Origin: Chloroflexota bacterium
GTDB lineage: Bacteria > Chloroflexota > Anaerolineae > Anaerolineales > Anaerolineaceae
Length of the DNA stretch: 64,000 nucleotides
Direction of reading: 5' to 3'
Assembly (NCBI GenBank): GCA_029265085.1
Contig: JAJUJY010000003.1
Location: 6,282-70,281 of the forward strand
In this document: one piece after another, positions 26,735 through 35,201 of the stretch
Numbering within the stretch: the stretch's first letter is position 1
Layout of the letters: the number at the start of each line of letters is the position of its first letter
Translations under genes and position numbers: made by a program
The notes under the pieces: model-generated
Seen by the model: only the letters and a program-made list of their open reading frames with translations
Databases searched by the model: none
What the model was told of the DNA's origin: nothing

Positions 26735-27727
26735 GTGAAAATTCTGGTCTTAGGCGGTACGGTCTTTGTTGGCCGTGCCTTTATCGAATCCGCGCTGGAA
26801 CGCGGGCATACCATCACCATGTTCAACCGGGGCAAGTCCAACCCGGAACTGTTCCCGGAAGTAGAAAAACTGTCCGGCGACCGCCGCGAAGACCTTTCTG
26901 CGCTGGACGGCCGCCGCTGGGATGCCGTATTGGATACCTGCGGGTATTTGCCGCGCGAAGTGCGCCTTTCTGCCCAAAAATTAGCCTCGGCCGTGGATCA
27001 TTACACCTTCATCTCCAGTATTTCGGTGTATCAAGACTTTTTCACCCCCGGCATCGCCGAGGACTACCCCACCGGCACACTGGCTGACCCGGAAACCGAG
27101 GATATCTGGGCGAATTACGGTCCGCTTAAATTTTTATGCGAGCAGGCCGCCGAAGCGGCCATGCCCGGACGCGTGCTGCACGTCCGCCCCGGCTTAATTG
27201 TTGGGCGCTACGACCGCACCGACCGCTTCACCTACTGGCCGCACCGCGTTGCGCTGGGCGGCGAGGTGCTGGCTCCCGGCGAACCCTCCACCCCGACTCA
27301 ATTTATTGACGTGCGCGACCTGATGGATTGGACCCTGCGCATGATCGAAACCGGCCAGACCGGCGTTTACAACGCCACCGGTCCAGACTACGCCCTGGGA
27401 ATGGGTGAATTTTTGGAGACCTGTGTGAAAACCACCGGCAGCGGCGCGCGCCTGACCTGGACCAGCGAGGAATTCCTGGCCGCCAACGAAGTGCAGCCCT
27501 GGACTGATCTGCCCGCCTGGATGGCGCTCTCTTCACCCGAAGAACCGGCCTTGATGAAAGTGGACTGCCGCAAAGCCTTTGCTGCCGGGCTGACCTTCCG
27601 TTCGCTGGCCGATACGATTCAAGATACCCTGCGCTGGGACGCCACCCGCCCCGCCGAGTACAAACTGCGTTTTGGCCTGACCGCGGAACGAGAGGCTGAC
27701 CTGCTGCGCAAGTGGCACAACCGCTAG
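26735..27727 (+). CDS. NAD-dependent epimerase/dehydratase family protein
   Basis: 330 residues, GTG start with GGAG 7 nt upstream. It is an extended SDR fold: the dinucleotide motif LVLGGTVFVGRAFIE is at the N-terminus, and DTCGYLPREV and SSISVYQDF follow, with Y of the SxxxY catalytic pattern. It resembles isoflavone-reductase-like or CSP41-like SDRs of unknown substrate. A TAAAAT-type -10 (near 26670) lies about 60 nt upstream. Confidence 0.85.
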   Translation: MKILVLGGTVFVGRAFIESALERGHTITMFNRGKSNPELFPEVEKLSGDRREDLSALDGRRWDAVLDTCGYLPREVRLSAQKLASAVDHYTFISSISVYQDFFTPGIAEDYPTGTLADPETEDIWANYGPLKFLCEQAAEAAMPGRVLHVRPGLIVGRYDRTDRFTYWPHRVALGGEVLAPGEPSTPTQFIDVRDLMDWTLRMIETGQTGVYNATGPDYALGMGEFLETCVKTTGSGARLTWTSEEFLAANEVQPWTDLPAWMALSSPEEPALMKVDCRKAFAAGLTFRSLADTIQDTLRWDATRPAEYKLRFGLTAEREADLLRKWHNR

Positions 27728-27752
27728 AAAACAGGCTGATTGATCACAGATT

Positions 27753-27771
27753 GGCTGGCAGTTTGCCAGCC
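27753..27771. terminator. Hairpin between convergent genes
   Basis: Perfect GGCTGGCA/TGCCAGCC stem with a 3-nt loop between the epimerase and GT28 stop codons. The flanking T-tracts are short in both directions, so it is a weak bidirectional terminator candidate. Confidence 0.5.
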
Positions 27772-27778
27772 AGTTTGC

Positions 27779-28915
27779 TTATACCGGCAGAAATTTTTCC
27801 ACCAGCGGCACAATACATTCGGCCGCATTTGAATTCCAGCGGCGGTACGCTTCCACGCTGGCGCGCATAGACTCCAGGCAAGCCGGGTTTTCCACCAGTT
27901 CACGGATTAACTGCTGCTGGCTGGCGGCATCCAATGCCACCCAGCCCAGCCCGTAGCGGCGGATAAATTCCAGGTTGGCCTGCTCCTGCCCGGGAATGTA
28001 TGCTGTGGCAATAAAAGGCTTACCCAAAGCCATTGTCTCAAAGAGCATGTTCGGTCCGGCCTTCCCCATCACCACATCGGCGGCATTCATATAAGGCGCA
28101 ATCTCTTTGGTAAACGGCAGCGCATACAGGCGCGGCTGGTTTTGATACCGCTCATACAACACCTGGTTGGTGCCAGTCGCCAGGATCACCTGCACATCCG
28201 GCACGGCCAGGACATTTTCAATCGTTTGCACAAAGCGCGCCGCCCCCTCACCACCGCCCTGCAAAAAGACCGTAAACGCCGCGGGATCCAATCCCAGCGC
28301 AGCCAACTTTTCCGCTTTATCTTGCTGCGAAGCGCGGTAAAATTGAGCACGCACCGGCCAGCCGGTCAGGTGCAGCCGTTCAGGCGCAAAACCGGAAGCC
28401 AGCGCCTGCTGGTAGGTTTCGCGGGTAGGAGCAAAGACCGCCTGGGCGTTCTTCTCGGTCAGCCAGCTTTCATGCACCCCGTTCGGATCGGCAAAAAGCA
28501 TTGCAAAGGGAATATGCTTGCGCGACAGGCGCATGGTAAAGGTCACTTCACTGGTTAAGTACGGATAGGTAGAAATAACCAGGTCGGGCTGGTATTTGCG
28601 CAGTGCAGCATAGACATTGCGGGCCAGCAAAACCGAATAGGTGTCGTGAGTCATACGCGAGCGCACCGGGGTATTCGCCAGGCGAAATTCTGCATCCCAC
28701 AGCCACAGCGCGTGGCGGCTGACCAGTTTATAATGCAGGTGCACCAATCGCGGCTGCGGATCACAAAGCTCGACCTGAAAACGGTCCTCCAGCCGGTCGC
28801 GCAGCGCTTCGGCCAGGCTGATATGACCGCCGCCGGTGTGAGAAACAAAAATGAGAATTTTCGGTTGGGTTCGCTCGACCAAATTCATATCCTGATTTTT
28901 AAGAGGTCTGCTCAT
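27779..28915 (-). CDS. GT28-type glycosyltransferase (MGDG synthase/MurG-like)
   Basis: 378 residues. The N-terminal SHTGGGHISLAEALRDRL is the family's glycine loop. The C-terminal nucleotide-sugar site includes VMGKAGPNMLFETMALGKPFI and EQANLEFI. The closest pattern is monogalactosyl/glucosyl-diacylglycerol synthase, so glycolipid formation at the cytoplasmic membrane is likely. The ATG at 28915 is only 2 nt from the divergent hydrolase ATG; an internal ATG at 28888 is an alternative start. Confidence 0.82.
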   Translation of the reverse strand: MSRPLKNQDMNLVERTQPKILIFVSHTGGGHISLAEALRDRLEDRFQVELCDPQPRLVHLHYKLVSRHALWLWDAEFRLANTPVRSRMTHDTYSVLLARNVYAALRKYQPDLVISTYPYLTSEVTFTMRLSRKHIPFAMLFADPNGVHESWLTEKNAQAVFAPTRETYQQALASGFAPERLHLTGWPVRAQFYRASQQDKAEKLAALGLDPAAFTVFLQGGGEGAARFVQTIENVLAVPDVQVILATGTNQVLYERYQNQPRLYALPFTKEIAPYMNAADVVMGKAGPNMLFETMALGKPFIATAYIPGQEQANLEFIRRYGLGWVALDAASQQQLIRELVENPACLESMRASVEAYRRWNSNAAECIVPLVEKFLPV

Positions 28916-28917
28916 CC

Positions 28918-29661
28918 ATGTCCATTCATTATCAAATCAGCGGTGAAGGTCCAGTGCTCGTCCTGGTGCATGGCATGGGGGTTACGTTTACTATCTGGCA
29001 GCAGTTGGCCCCGCTGCTATCGCCTTATTATAAGCTAGTCCAGGTGGAATTACCTGGAAATGGCGCATCCGCACCGCTCCCGCAGGGGCAGGACTATTAC
29101 CAGGGCAGCGCAGCCGCGTTAGAAGAACTGCGCCTGGAGTTGGGCCTGGACCGGTGGAACCTGCTGGGATATTCGCTGGGCGGATGGGTGGTGCAGACCT
29201 ACCTGCAGCGCTGGCCGCAGCATGTGGAACAGGCGATTTTTCTCTGCCCGGCGATTACAAAGCCATTTTGGGCCAACAACCTGAACAACCTGCGAAAAAT
29301 CGACTCGCGCTGGCCTGCGGTGGGGAACTGGCTTTTATCCGGCTGGCGCCTGCGCGAGTTGGTGCGCTGGTTTGGTTTTAGCGGGCAGCAGCACCCGTAT
29401 ATCGCAGTCTGGGCGCGCGAGATTTCCGCCCAACCGGTGCAGACAATCAAGGCCGGGCTGTACGACCTGCCCCAGGCCGGGCGGGCCGCTTTTCCACTGC
29501 CCCAACGGCCCGTCCATTTCATCTGGGCAGACCATGATGCCATCACCGCCACGCCCCAACCCCTGCGCCCGCTGGACAGCCTGGTGCCGGGTGTCCACGG
29601 CGCGCCCATGCTCTCCGCTGAAGCCGTGGCCGAAGTGGTGCGGGGAATTTTGAAGGCGTGA
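28918..29661 (+). CDS. Alpha/beta-fold hydrolase
   Basis: 247 residues. Oxyanion-loop HGMG (18-21), nucleophile elbow GYSLGG (S86), an acidic residue in WADHDA and a late His in GVHGAPML complete the triad. There is no signal peptide. Substrate unknown; it resembles small carboxylesterases of the BioH/MhpC type. It diverges from the GT28 gene with almost no intergenic space. Confidence 0.85.
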   Translation: MSIHYQISGEGPVLVLVHGMGVTFTIWQQLAPLLSPYYKLVQVELPGNGASAPLPQGQDYYQGSAAALEELRLELGLDRWNLLGYSLGGWVVQTYLQRWPQHVEQAIFLCPAITKPFWANNLNNLRKIDSRWPAVGNWLLSGWRLRELVRWFGFSGQQHPYIAVWAREISAQPVQTIKAGLYDLPQAGRAAFPLPQRPVHFIWADHDAITATPQPLRPLDSLVPGVHGAPMLSAEAVAEVVRGILKA

Positions 29662-30140
29662 GAAATACCAATTGCCAGTCGTCAGTTGACAGTTGCCAGT
29701 TGTCAGACAAATAGCCGAAAGCTGGTCACAGACGGCTGCTTTCTCGCGGCGGCATGTAGGTTGCGGTGGAGGAGCGGAAATCACACCGGCGTCTTGCAGG
29801 ATTGATCCGCTCCGGAACCCAACAAACAAAGTTGCACTGGCGGCTGATCGCTTCTTCCCCGCCAAATGCTCCCTGAAATCTTTTTTCACCACAAAGACAC
29901 AGAGAGCACAGAGAATTATGAATTACGCTGAAAGCTGGAAGCTGATAGCTATCATTCTCTGACTGGCCGGGTATATTTTATGTGCATTTTTTTAATTTCT
30001 GTATAATTATTGACGATATTCTTGGTTGCACAACAAAAGGCGGGATACGATTACCAATCAAGGATTTTATGCAGATGGTTGTTAAAACGAAGTTGCCTTG
30101 CTGAGTAAGAAAAATTTTTACACCAGAAATTCGAGAATCG
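29662..30140. repeat. Intergenic region with composite low-complexity repeat
   Basis: No gene is supported in these 479 bases. Module one (29669-29706) is a run of CAGTTG/CCAGT variants. Module two (29887-29913) reads CACCACAAAGACACAGAG plus AGCACAGAG. Module three (29926-29952) repeats GAAAGCTGGAAGCTGATAGC. The same three kinds of module recur in inverse order and orientation near 37667-37760. The last 140 bases are AT-rich and include a TATAAT at 30002-30007. Confidence 0.5.
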
Positions 30141-31205
30141 ATGAAAATATACAGCATTACCCCCGACAATAAATTCAAAGAATACGCTGAAATTGGATTT
30201 CAAGACGAACATCAGGAATCGGTTTTGGAAAATTGGCTTGAAAACAATCCAGAAAAAATTATTGAAAATGGCAGTTTGTTAATCATTGGACGGCAAGTTA
30301 CCACAAATCTTAGCAGTTTTATCGACTTACTCGCCATTGATAGACAAGGCGATTTAGTTGTTATTGAACTAAAAAGAGACCGCACTCCACGCGAAACGCT
30401 GGCACAGGCTCTTGAGTATTCGTCCTTTGTTGAAAAGTTAGGCTATGAACAGTTGGATGAGATTTTTAGAAATTATTCAGGCGACGAAGCCCTAAATCTT
30501 GCCCAATATCATCGTGAATATTTCAGTTTGGTTTCTGATGAAGCCGTTGTATTCAACAACGACCAAAGAATTGTTATTGTTGGTCAAAAAATTACTCCTG
30601 AAATTCGACAAACTTCAACTTTTCTGCGTAATAAGGGTGTAAGAGTCACTTGTTTAGAGTTTACTTTTTTCAAAGCCGATGGCGGATTAAGGTTACTATC
30701 CACAAATATTGTCATCGGGAATGAGACTTCCAACATTTCTAAAGTATCATCAAGTTCATTACCAATTATTTCCGAAAGTGCCTTTTTTAATTCTTTAGAC
30801 ACAAACGGCAAGTTTATATTTGAAAAATTGTTGGCATGGGCAAAGTCTAAATCGTTTCCAATTCATTGGGGTACAAAAGGCTTTTCTCTCAATGTCAATT
30901 TGTCTGGTACGCATGTCGCTTTTTGTTTTGGGTATCCCCCAAAATCGGTGTATCAGCAATCCATATATTCGGCGCTTGTTGGCCGTGGCGGTTTGTTAAG
31001 CAAAATAGATATATCTGAACAAAAATTACAGTCGTTGTATGCAGAAGCCCAAAATTCAGGTTTATTTCAGCCCGCGGGTAGAGAATTAAAATGCCCAATA
31101 AATCGTAAATTTTCAGAAAAACAAATTGAGTGGTTATTCTCATGGCTAGATAAAATTACAAAAGAAATTGAAATACTTGGGTTAAAAGGTCAAGGCGAAA
31201 GGTAA
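30141..31205 (+). CDS. DUF91/NucS-like PD-(D/E)XK nuclease domain protein
   Basis: 354 residues. The N-terminal half has the nuclease core: ENWLENNPEKII, then SSFIDLLAIDRQGDLVVIELKRD, giving the D...ExK catalytic set, and AQALEYSSFVEKL. This is the domain found in NucS (EndoMS) and many DUF91 proteins that cut DNA or mismatches. Residues 210-354 are unrelated to NucS (a fold around KSFPIHWGTKGFSLNV). It lies in an AT-rich island with codon use unlike its neighbours, suggesting transfer. A defence role is possible but unproven. Confidence 0.8.
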   Translation: MKIYSITPDNKFKEYAEIGFQDEHQESVLENWLENNPEKIIENGSLLIIGRQVTTNLSSFIDLLAIDRQGDLVVIELKRDRTPRETLAQALEYSSFVEKLGYEQLDEIFRNYSGDEALNLAQYHREYFSLVSDEAVVFNNDQRIVIVGQKITPEIRQTSTFLRNKGVRVTCLEFTFFKADGGLRLLSTNIVIGNETSNISKVSSSSLPIISESAFFNSLDTNGKFIFEKLLAWAKSKSFPIHWGTKGFSLNVNLSGTHVAFCFGYPPKSVYQQSIYSALVGRGGLLSKIDISEQKLQSLYAEAQNSGLFQPAGRELKCPINRKFSEKQIEWLFSWLDKITKEIEILGLKGQGER

Positions 31206-31358
31206 ACCTAAAAACCTCAACGTACCGCAAGCCACCTCCGCATGTACCTCCCACGTTTTCAGGGATTCAGCGTCTTTAGCATTTTCTGCTGTTAACTTTT
31301 TTATTAAATCCCGCCTGCACGCAAGTAACACAAGTCATTGGCTGGCAGAAAGATAAAT

Positions 31359-31931
31359 ATGAAAATCATCGAAGAACACGTAACACGACGCGACGTTATA
31401 ACTTACTATGTCAAGTATGATCGAAAGAAGAAGAATATGCCTGCAATCGAAAACCTCGAATCATGGTCATGGAATGATCCAAAAGCTATTGATGAGCAGC
31501 TTAAAAATAATAATCTAAAGTCAGGGGTTTTATCAGCGTATCGCGAATGGCAACTTACCCGATTAGACTATGCTGATATCGCAGGCTGCGCAATCGTTAA
31601 TCACATTTTCCGAGGTCAACCACAGGCTCTCGGGCGAATTTCCCAAAGTCTTATCGCAAATTTCAAGCCCTTGAATAATCCAGATTGGTGGGAAAAACTT
31701 TCTTCTGGGTCAGATATTACGCGTGAATCGGCATTGATTTTACGGCCTTCAGTTTCGAGTGAAAGACCAGCAACTTGGTATATTGAAGATGGCAGTGGCC
31801 GCGCGCTCGCATTATTTCAACGCATGCTCTTGTATTCAGAATTTTCGCGCACAGCCTATGCATATATTGGCATTATTCCAGATGAAGGCAGTCATTTCAT
31901 AATTGAACATCCTGAGCTTTTGAGGCGTTGA
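31359..31931 (+). CDS. Hypothetical protein of the AT-rich island
   Basis: 190 residues from the ATG at 31359; a TTG at 31338 is less likely. There is no signal peptide. The segment WYIEDGSGRALALFQRM is faintly like the DGxHRALA motif of ParB/Srx-fold proteins. I do not assign a family. No strong ribosome site is seen. It lies between the nuclease gene and the flavoenzyme gene, on the same strand and with the same low GC. Confidence 0.5.
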   Translation: MKIIEEHVTRRDVITYYVKYDRKKKNMPAIENLESWSWNDPKAIDEQLKNNNLKSGVLSAYREWQLTRLDYADIAGCAIVNHIFRGQPQALGRISQSLIANFKPLNNPDWWEKLSSGSDITRESALILRPSVSSERPATWYIEDGSGRALALFQRMLLYSEFSRTAYAYIGIIPDEGSHFIIEHPELLRR

Positions 31932-31993
31932 ATGTATAAGATTGCCAGCCAATATATCGCGCAGCAAATCATGATGAAATTGAAAAAACCATA

Positions 31994-32590
31994 ATGGATC
32001 ATATTATTAAATTACCTGAACCTCAAAAAGAACTCGATTTCCCCTTGATGAAAGCGTTAGAAAAAAGGCGATCAACAAGAAAATTGAAAGATGCTCCGCT
32101 CACCGGGCAAGAATTATCGAATCTCCTTTGGGCGGCTTGCGGAATTACGAAAATCAAGCAGGGGAAAGTAAAGAGCAAAAGAACAGCCCCCTCGGCATGT
32201 AATTCGCAAGAAATCAGAGTGTATGTCCTCATGGCAGAAGGCGTATTTTTATATAACGAAGAAAATCACGAATTAGTAGAAATCATTTCAACGGATATCC
32301 GAGAACATATTGGTACTCAGAAAATGATGAAGTCTGCGCCAATGGGTCTTGTTTTTGTGGCTGACTTATCGAGAATGACGGGACCTTATTTAAAGAACAA
32401 GGAAGCTCAACGCTTTAGCGCGTGGGTCGATACAGGATTTATCAGTCAAAATGTATATTTATATTGTGCTGCCTCAGATTTAGGAACGGTGGTTTTATCC
32501 TTAGTGGATCGAGATCAATTGCATAAACAAATGCAATTGAAAGAACACGAGAAGATTGTTTTAACACAGGTTGTTGGTCATTTACCGTAG
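31994..32590 (+). CDS. SagB/ThcOx-like nitroreductase-family flavoenzyme
   Basis: 198 residues. The FMN-binding start KALEKRRSTRKLKDAPLTG and LSNLLWAACGI are typical of the SagB/ThcOx branch. PSACNSQEIRVYV and the C-terminal AASDLGTVVLSLVDRD complete the fold. SagB proteins oxidise azolines in peptide natural products, but no YcaO or precursor gene is nearby, so a stand-alone redox role is equally possible. AT-rich like the two preceding genes. Confidence 0.8.
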   Translation: MDHIIKLPEPQKELDFPLMKALEKRRSTRKLKDAPLTGQELSNLLWAACGITKIKQGKVKSKRTAPSACNSQEIRVYVLMAEGVFLYNEENHELVEIISTDIREHIGTQKMMKSAPMGLVFVADLSRMTGPYLKNKEAQRFSAWVDTGFISQNVYLYCAASDLGTVVLSLVDRDQLHKQMQLKEHEKIVLTQVVGHLP

Positions 32591-32870
32591 AAAGGGCCTT
32601 CGACAAAAGCGCGGCGCGTAACAAGAAGCGTGCAACCGCCTTTCGACCTATCCCCCGGCCCCTTCCCGGCGCGGGAAGGGGAGCATTTCTATTTTCCCTC
32701 CCTGCCAGGGAGGGCCAGGGTGGGTTCTTCAAAACTGGCAGCTTCTCCACGGATCGCTACGGGCTGTTCTACCAACTGCCAACCAATAACTGTTAACAAA
32801 AAACTAAAAACTAACAACCAACAACCTCCCCGTTTCGATTACAATCAAGAAAAATCCCAAGGAGACGCCC
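32591..32870. repeat. Intergenic region with paired REP-like palindromes
   Basis: There is no gene here. Two adjacent perfect inverted repeats are present: CCCCTTCCCG/CGGGAAGGGG at 32659-32681 (3-nt loop) and CCCTCCCTG/CAGGGAGGG at 32696-32714 (1-nt loop). A CAACTGCCAACC/AACTGTTAAC low-complexity run follows (32774-32805). A TACAAT box at 32840-32845 probably serves the next gene. Confidence 0.65.
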
Positions 32871-33638
32871 ATGGACGTACGCCAATTTAACCGCCAGGCC
32901 TGGGACCAGCAGGTAGCCCAGGGAAACACATGGACCATCCCGGTCAGCTCGGAAGAAGTTGCTGCCGCCCGCCGCGGCGAATGGAAGCTGGTGCTGACCC
33001 CCACCATCCCCGTTCCAGCCGCGTGGTACCCGCCCCTCTCCGGCGCGGACGTGCTCTGCCTGGCCTCCGGCGGCGGGCAGCAAGGCCCGATCCTGGCTGC
33101 GGCCGGCGCGCACGTCACCGTTTTGGATAACTCCCCCGCCCAACTGGGGCAGGACCGCATGGTGGCCGAGCGGGATGGGCTGGAAATTCGCACGGTGGAA
33201 GGCGACATGCGCGACCTGTCCATGTTCCCGGATGAAAGCTTTGACCTGATCTTCCACCCGGTTTCGAATATCTTCTGCCCGGAAATTCTGCCGGTCTGGC
33301 GCGAGGCCTTCCGCGTACTGCGCAAAGGCGGCGTGCTGTTATCCGGTTTCTGCAATCCGGTCATGTTTATTTTCGACTTCCCTGCCCTGGATGCCGGTAA
33401 ACTGGTGGTGACCCGCCGCATCCCCTATTCGGATGTTGAAAGCCTGACACCGGAGGAGATTTGCGAATTTGAAAAACAGGGACTGCCAGTGGAATTCAGC
33501 CACACGCTCGACGAGCAAATCGGCGGGCAGTTGGCGGCCGGTTTCTTGCTGGCCGGGTTCTACGAAGACATCGACCCGACCTCCGTGTTAGGCGAAACGC
33601 TGCCTACCTTCATCGCCACCCGCGCAATTAAACCGTAG
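32871..33638 (+). CDS. Class I SAM-dependent methyltransferase
   Basis: 255 residues. Motif [20 protein letters not shown] (about 60-78), motif [13 protein letters not shown], post-[13 protein letters not shown] and [18 protein letters not shown] are clear. There is no signal peptide and the substrate is unknown. AAGGAG lies 7 nt before the ATG and a TACAAT -10 about 25 nt upstream. First gene of a short run ending with the pyrophosphatase. Confidence 0.88.
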   Translation: MDVRQFNRQAWDQQVAQGNTWTIPVSSEEVAAARRGEWKLVLTPTIPVPAAWYPPLSGADVLCLASGGGQQGPILAAAGAHVTVLDNSPAQLGQDRMVAERDGLEIRTVEGDMRDLSMFPDESFDLIFHPVSNIFCPEILPVWREAFRVLRKGGVLLSGFCNPVMFIFDFPALDAGKLVVTRRIPYSDVESLTPEEICEFEKQGLPVEFSHTLDEQIGGQLAAGFLLAGFYEDIDPTSVLGETLPTFIATRAIKP

Positions 33639-33645
33639 CAACGCC

Positions 33646-34281
33646 ATGCTGCGCCTGATCTTTGCCCGCCACGGCGAATCGGAAGCCAACCTGCTGCATG
33701 AATTCTCCAACACCGGCCTGAAACACGGCCTGACCGAGAAAGGCCGCCTGCAGGCCGAAATTCTGGCCAAACGGCTGCGGCGCATGCAGGTCACACGCAT
33801 CTACGCCAGCCCCCTGCTGCGCGCTGTGCAAACCGCCGAGATCATTGCGGCCGAACTGGGCCTGCCCTTTACCATCCATGAGGCACTGCGCGAATACGAC
33901 GTAGGTATTTACGAAGGCCGCTCCGATGCGGCTGCCTGGGCGCGCTACAACGAAGTGGACGATGCCTGGATGCTGCACGGTGAAGCCGGTCAGCGCATGG
34001 AAGGCGGCGAAAGCCTGAACGATATCCGCGCCCGCTTTGAGCCGTTCATCCGCGAACTGGCCGGGCAGTTTGGCGCGCAATCCGAATCGATTTTGCTGGT
34101 CAGTCACGGCGGGCTATACCGCACCATGCTGCCGCAGATTTTAAGCAACGTCAGCGCAGCCTTTTCATTGGCGCACCCGCTGCGCAACACCGGATATGTC
34201 ACTGCCGAGCTGCGCCCGGAAGGGTGGCTGTGTACCGGCTGGCAGAGTGACGATGAGACTCATTATACAGTATTCGCATAG
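33646..34281 (+). CDS. Histidine phosphatase family protein
   Basis: 211 residues. The catalytic motif LIFARHGESEAN is at the N-terminus and the second catalytic His is in LLVSHGG, with IYASPLLRAVQTAE between. This is the phosphoglycerate-mutase-like branch, which includes alpha-ribazole phosphatase (CobC). No CobC is seen in the cob operon, so that role is conceivable but not shown. It starts 7 nt after the methyltransferase stop without a ribosome site. Confidence 0.88.
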   Translation: MLRLIFARHGESEANLLHEFSNTGLKHGLTEKGRLQAEILAKRLRRMQVTRIYASPLLRAVQTAEIIAAELGLPFTIHEALREYDVGIYEGRSDAAAWARYNEVDDAWMLHGEAGQRMEGGESLNDIRARFEPFIRELAGQFGAQSESILLVSHGGLYRTMLPQILSNVSAAFSLAHPLRNTGYVTAELRPEGWLCTGWQSDDETHYTVFA

Positions 34282-34287
34282 ATTAAT

Positions 34288-34866
34288 ATGACTTCACCAA
34301 CCTTCCCCACCCCTCACCGCCCGGTCATCCTGGCAGTTGGTTCGCAAAACCCGGTCAAGCTGCAGTGCGTGCGCAGCGGGTTTGAGAAAATGTTCCCCGG
34401 GCAGCCGTATGAGCTGCTCACCGCCAATGTGCCTTCCGGAATCAGCGCCCAGCCCCTTTCCGATGCGGAAACGCTGCAAGGCGCTCTGAACCGGGCGGCC
34501 AACACCCGCGCCGTCATTCCCCAGGCCGATTTGTGGTTTGGGATCGAGGGCGGCATTGAAGAAACGGACGGTCAGATGTCCGCCTTTGCCTGGATCGTGG
34601 CGCTCTCCGCTGAGCAGACCGGCAAAGGCCGCACCGGCGCGTTTTTCCTCCCGCCGCAGGTCGCTGCGCTCATCCGCCAGGGCAAGGAACTGGGTGAGGC
34701 CGATGATCTTGTCTTTGGACGCACCAATTCCAAGCAAGCCAACGGCGCAATCGGATTGCTGACCAGCGATGCCCTCGACCGGGCGCAGTTTTACGAGCAG
34801 GCGGTCTTATTTGCCCTGATTCCCTTCAAGAATCCGGAACTTTATGCGCAGGCAAACGGCCGGTGA
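34288..34866 (+). CDS. yjjX: Inosine/xanthosine triphosphatase (YjjX/DUF84)
   Basis: 192 residues. Family marks are VGSQNPVKLQCV at the N-terminus, ETLQGALNRA, FGIEGGIEE and GEADDLVFGRTNSKQANGAIGLLT. It removes deaminated purine nucleotides (ITP, XTP) from the pool. Its stop overlaps the following GTG start as GTGA, so the two are co-translated. Confidence 0.9.
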   Translation: MTSPTFPTPHRPVILAVGSQNPVKLQCVRSGFEKMFPGQPYELLTANVPSGISAQPLSDAETLQGALNRAANTRAVIPQADLWFGIEGGIEETDGQMSAFAWIVALSAEQTGKGRTGAFFLPPQVAALIRQGKELGEADDLVFGRTNSKQANGAIGLLTSDALDRAQFYEQAVLFALIPFKNPELYAQANGR

Positions 34867-35198
34867 ACCCAGCGCAATACCTGGGGCAGACGCTGCGGAT
34901 CCGGATCGACCGCCCGCTGGGCAGCCGCCATCCCACCCACGGATTTTCCTACCCGGTCAATTACGGCTACCTGCCGGATACCCCCGCCCCGGATGGTGAA
35001 GACCTGGATGCGTATGCCCTCGGTCCCGACCAACCGTTGGAAGAATTTGAGGGGGTTTGCATCGCGGTGATCCATCGCCTGGATGACGAGGACGACAAGC
35101 TGGTGCTGGTGCCGCCCGGCACAACCCTGAGCGATATGCAAATCCGCGAGCTGACCCACTTTCAGGAACAGTGGTTTGAGTCGGTGATCCTGCGCTAA
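34863..35198 (+). CDS. Very short family I inorganic pyrophosphatase
   Basis: 111 residues, GTG start inside the yjjX stop. Typical soluble PPases have 160-180 residues. The core is kept: FSYPVNYGYLPDT, the metal motif DGEDLDAYAL (for DGDPLDVLV) and DDEDDKLVLVP (for the DDK motif). The N-terminal strand and C-terminal helix appear trimmed. It should hydrolyse PPi to 2 Pi if folded. It could instead be a specialised hydrolase. Confidence 0.78.
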   Translation: MNPAQYLGQTLRIRIDRPLGSRHPTHGFSYPVNYGYLPDTPAPDGEDLDAYALGPDQPLEEFEGVCIAVIHRLDDEDDKLVLVPPGTTLSDMQIRELTHFQEQWFESVILR

Positions 35199-35201
35199 GA
35201 A

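Noticed and set aside
29693..29962. 89-codon plus-strand frame in the repeat region
   Set aside because: Made of low-complexity repeat modules, with no ribosome site and no family pattern.
30141..32590. Azoline peptide (TOMM) biosynthesis cluster around the SagB-like gene
   Set aside because: No YcaO cyclodehydratase, E1-like partner, precursor peptide or exporter is nearby.
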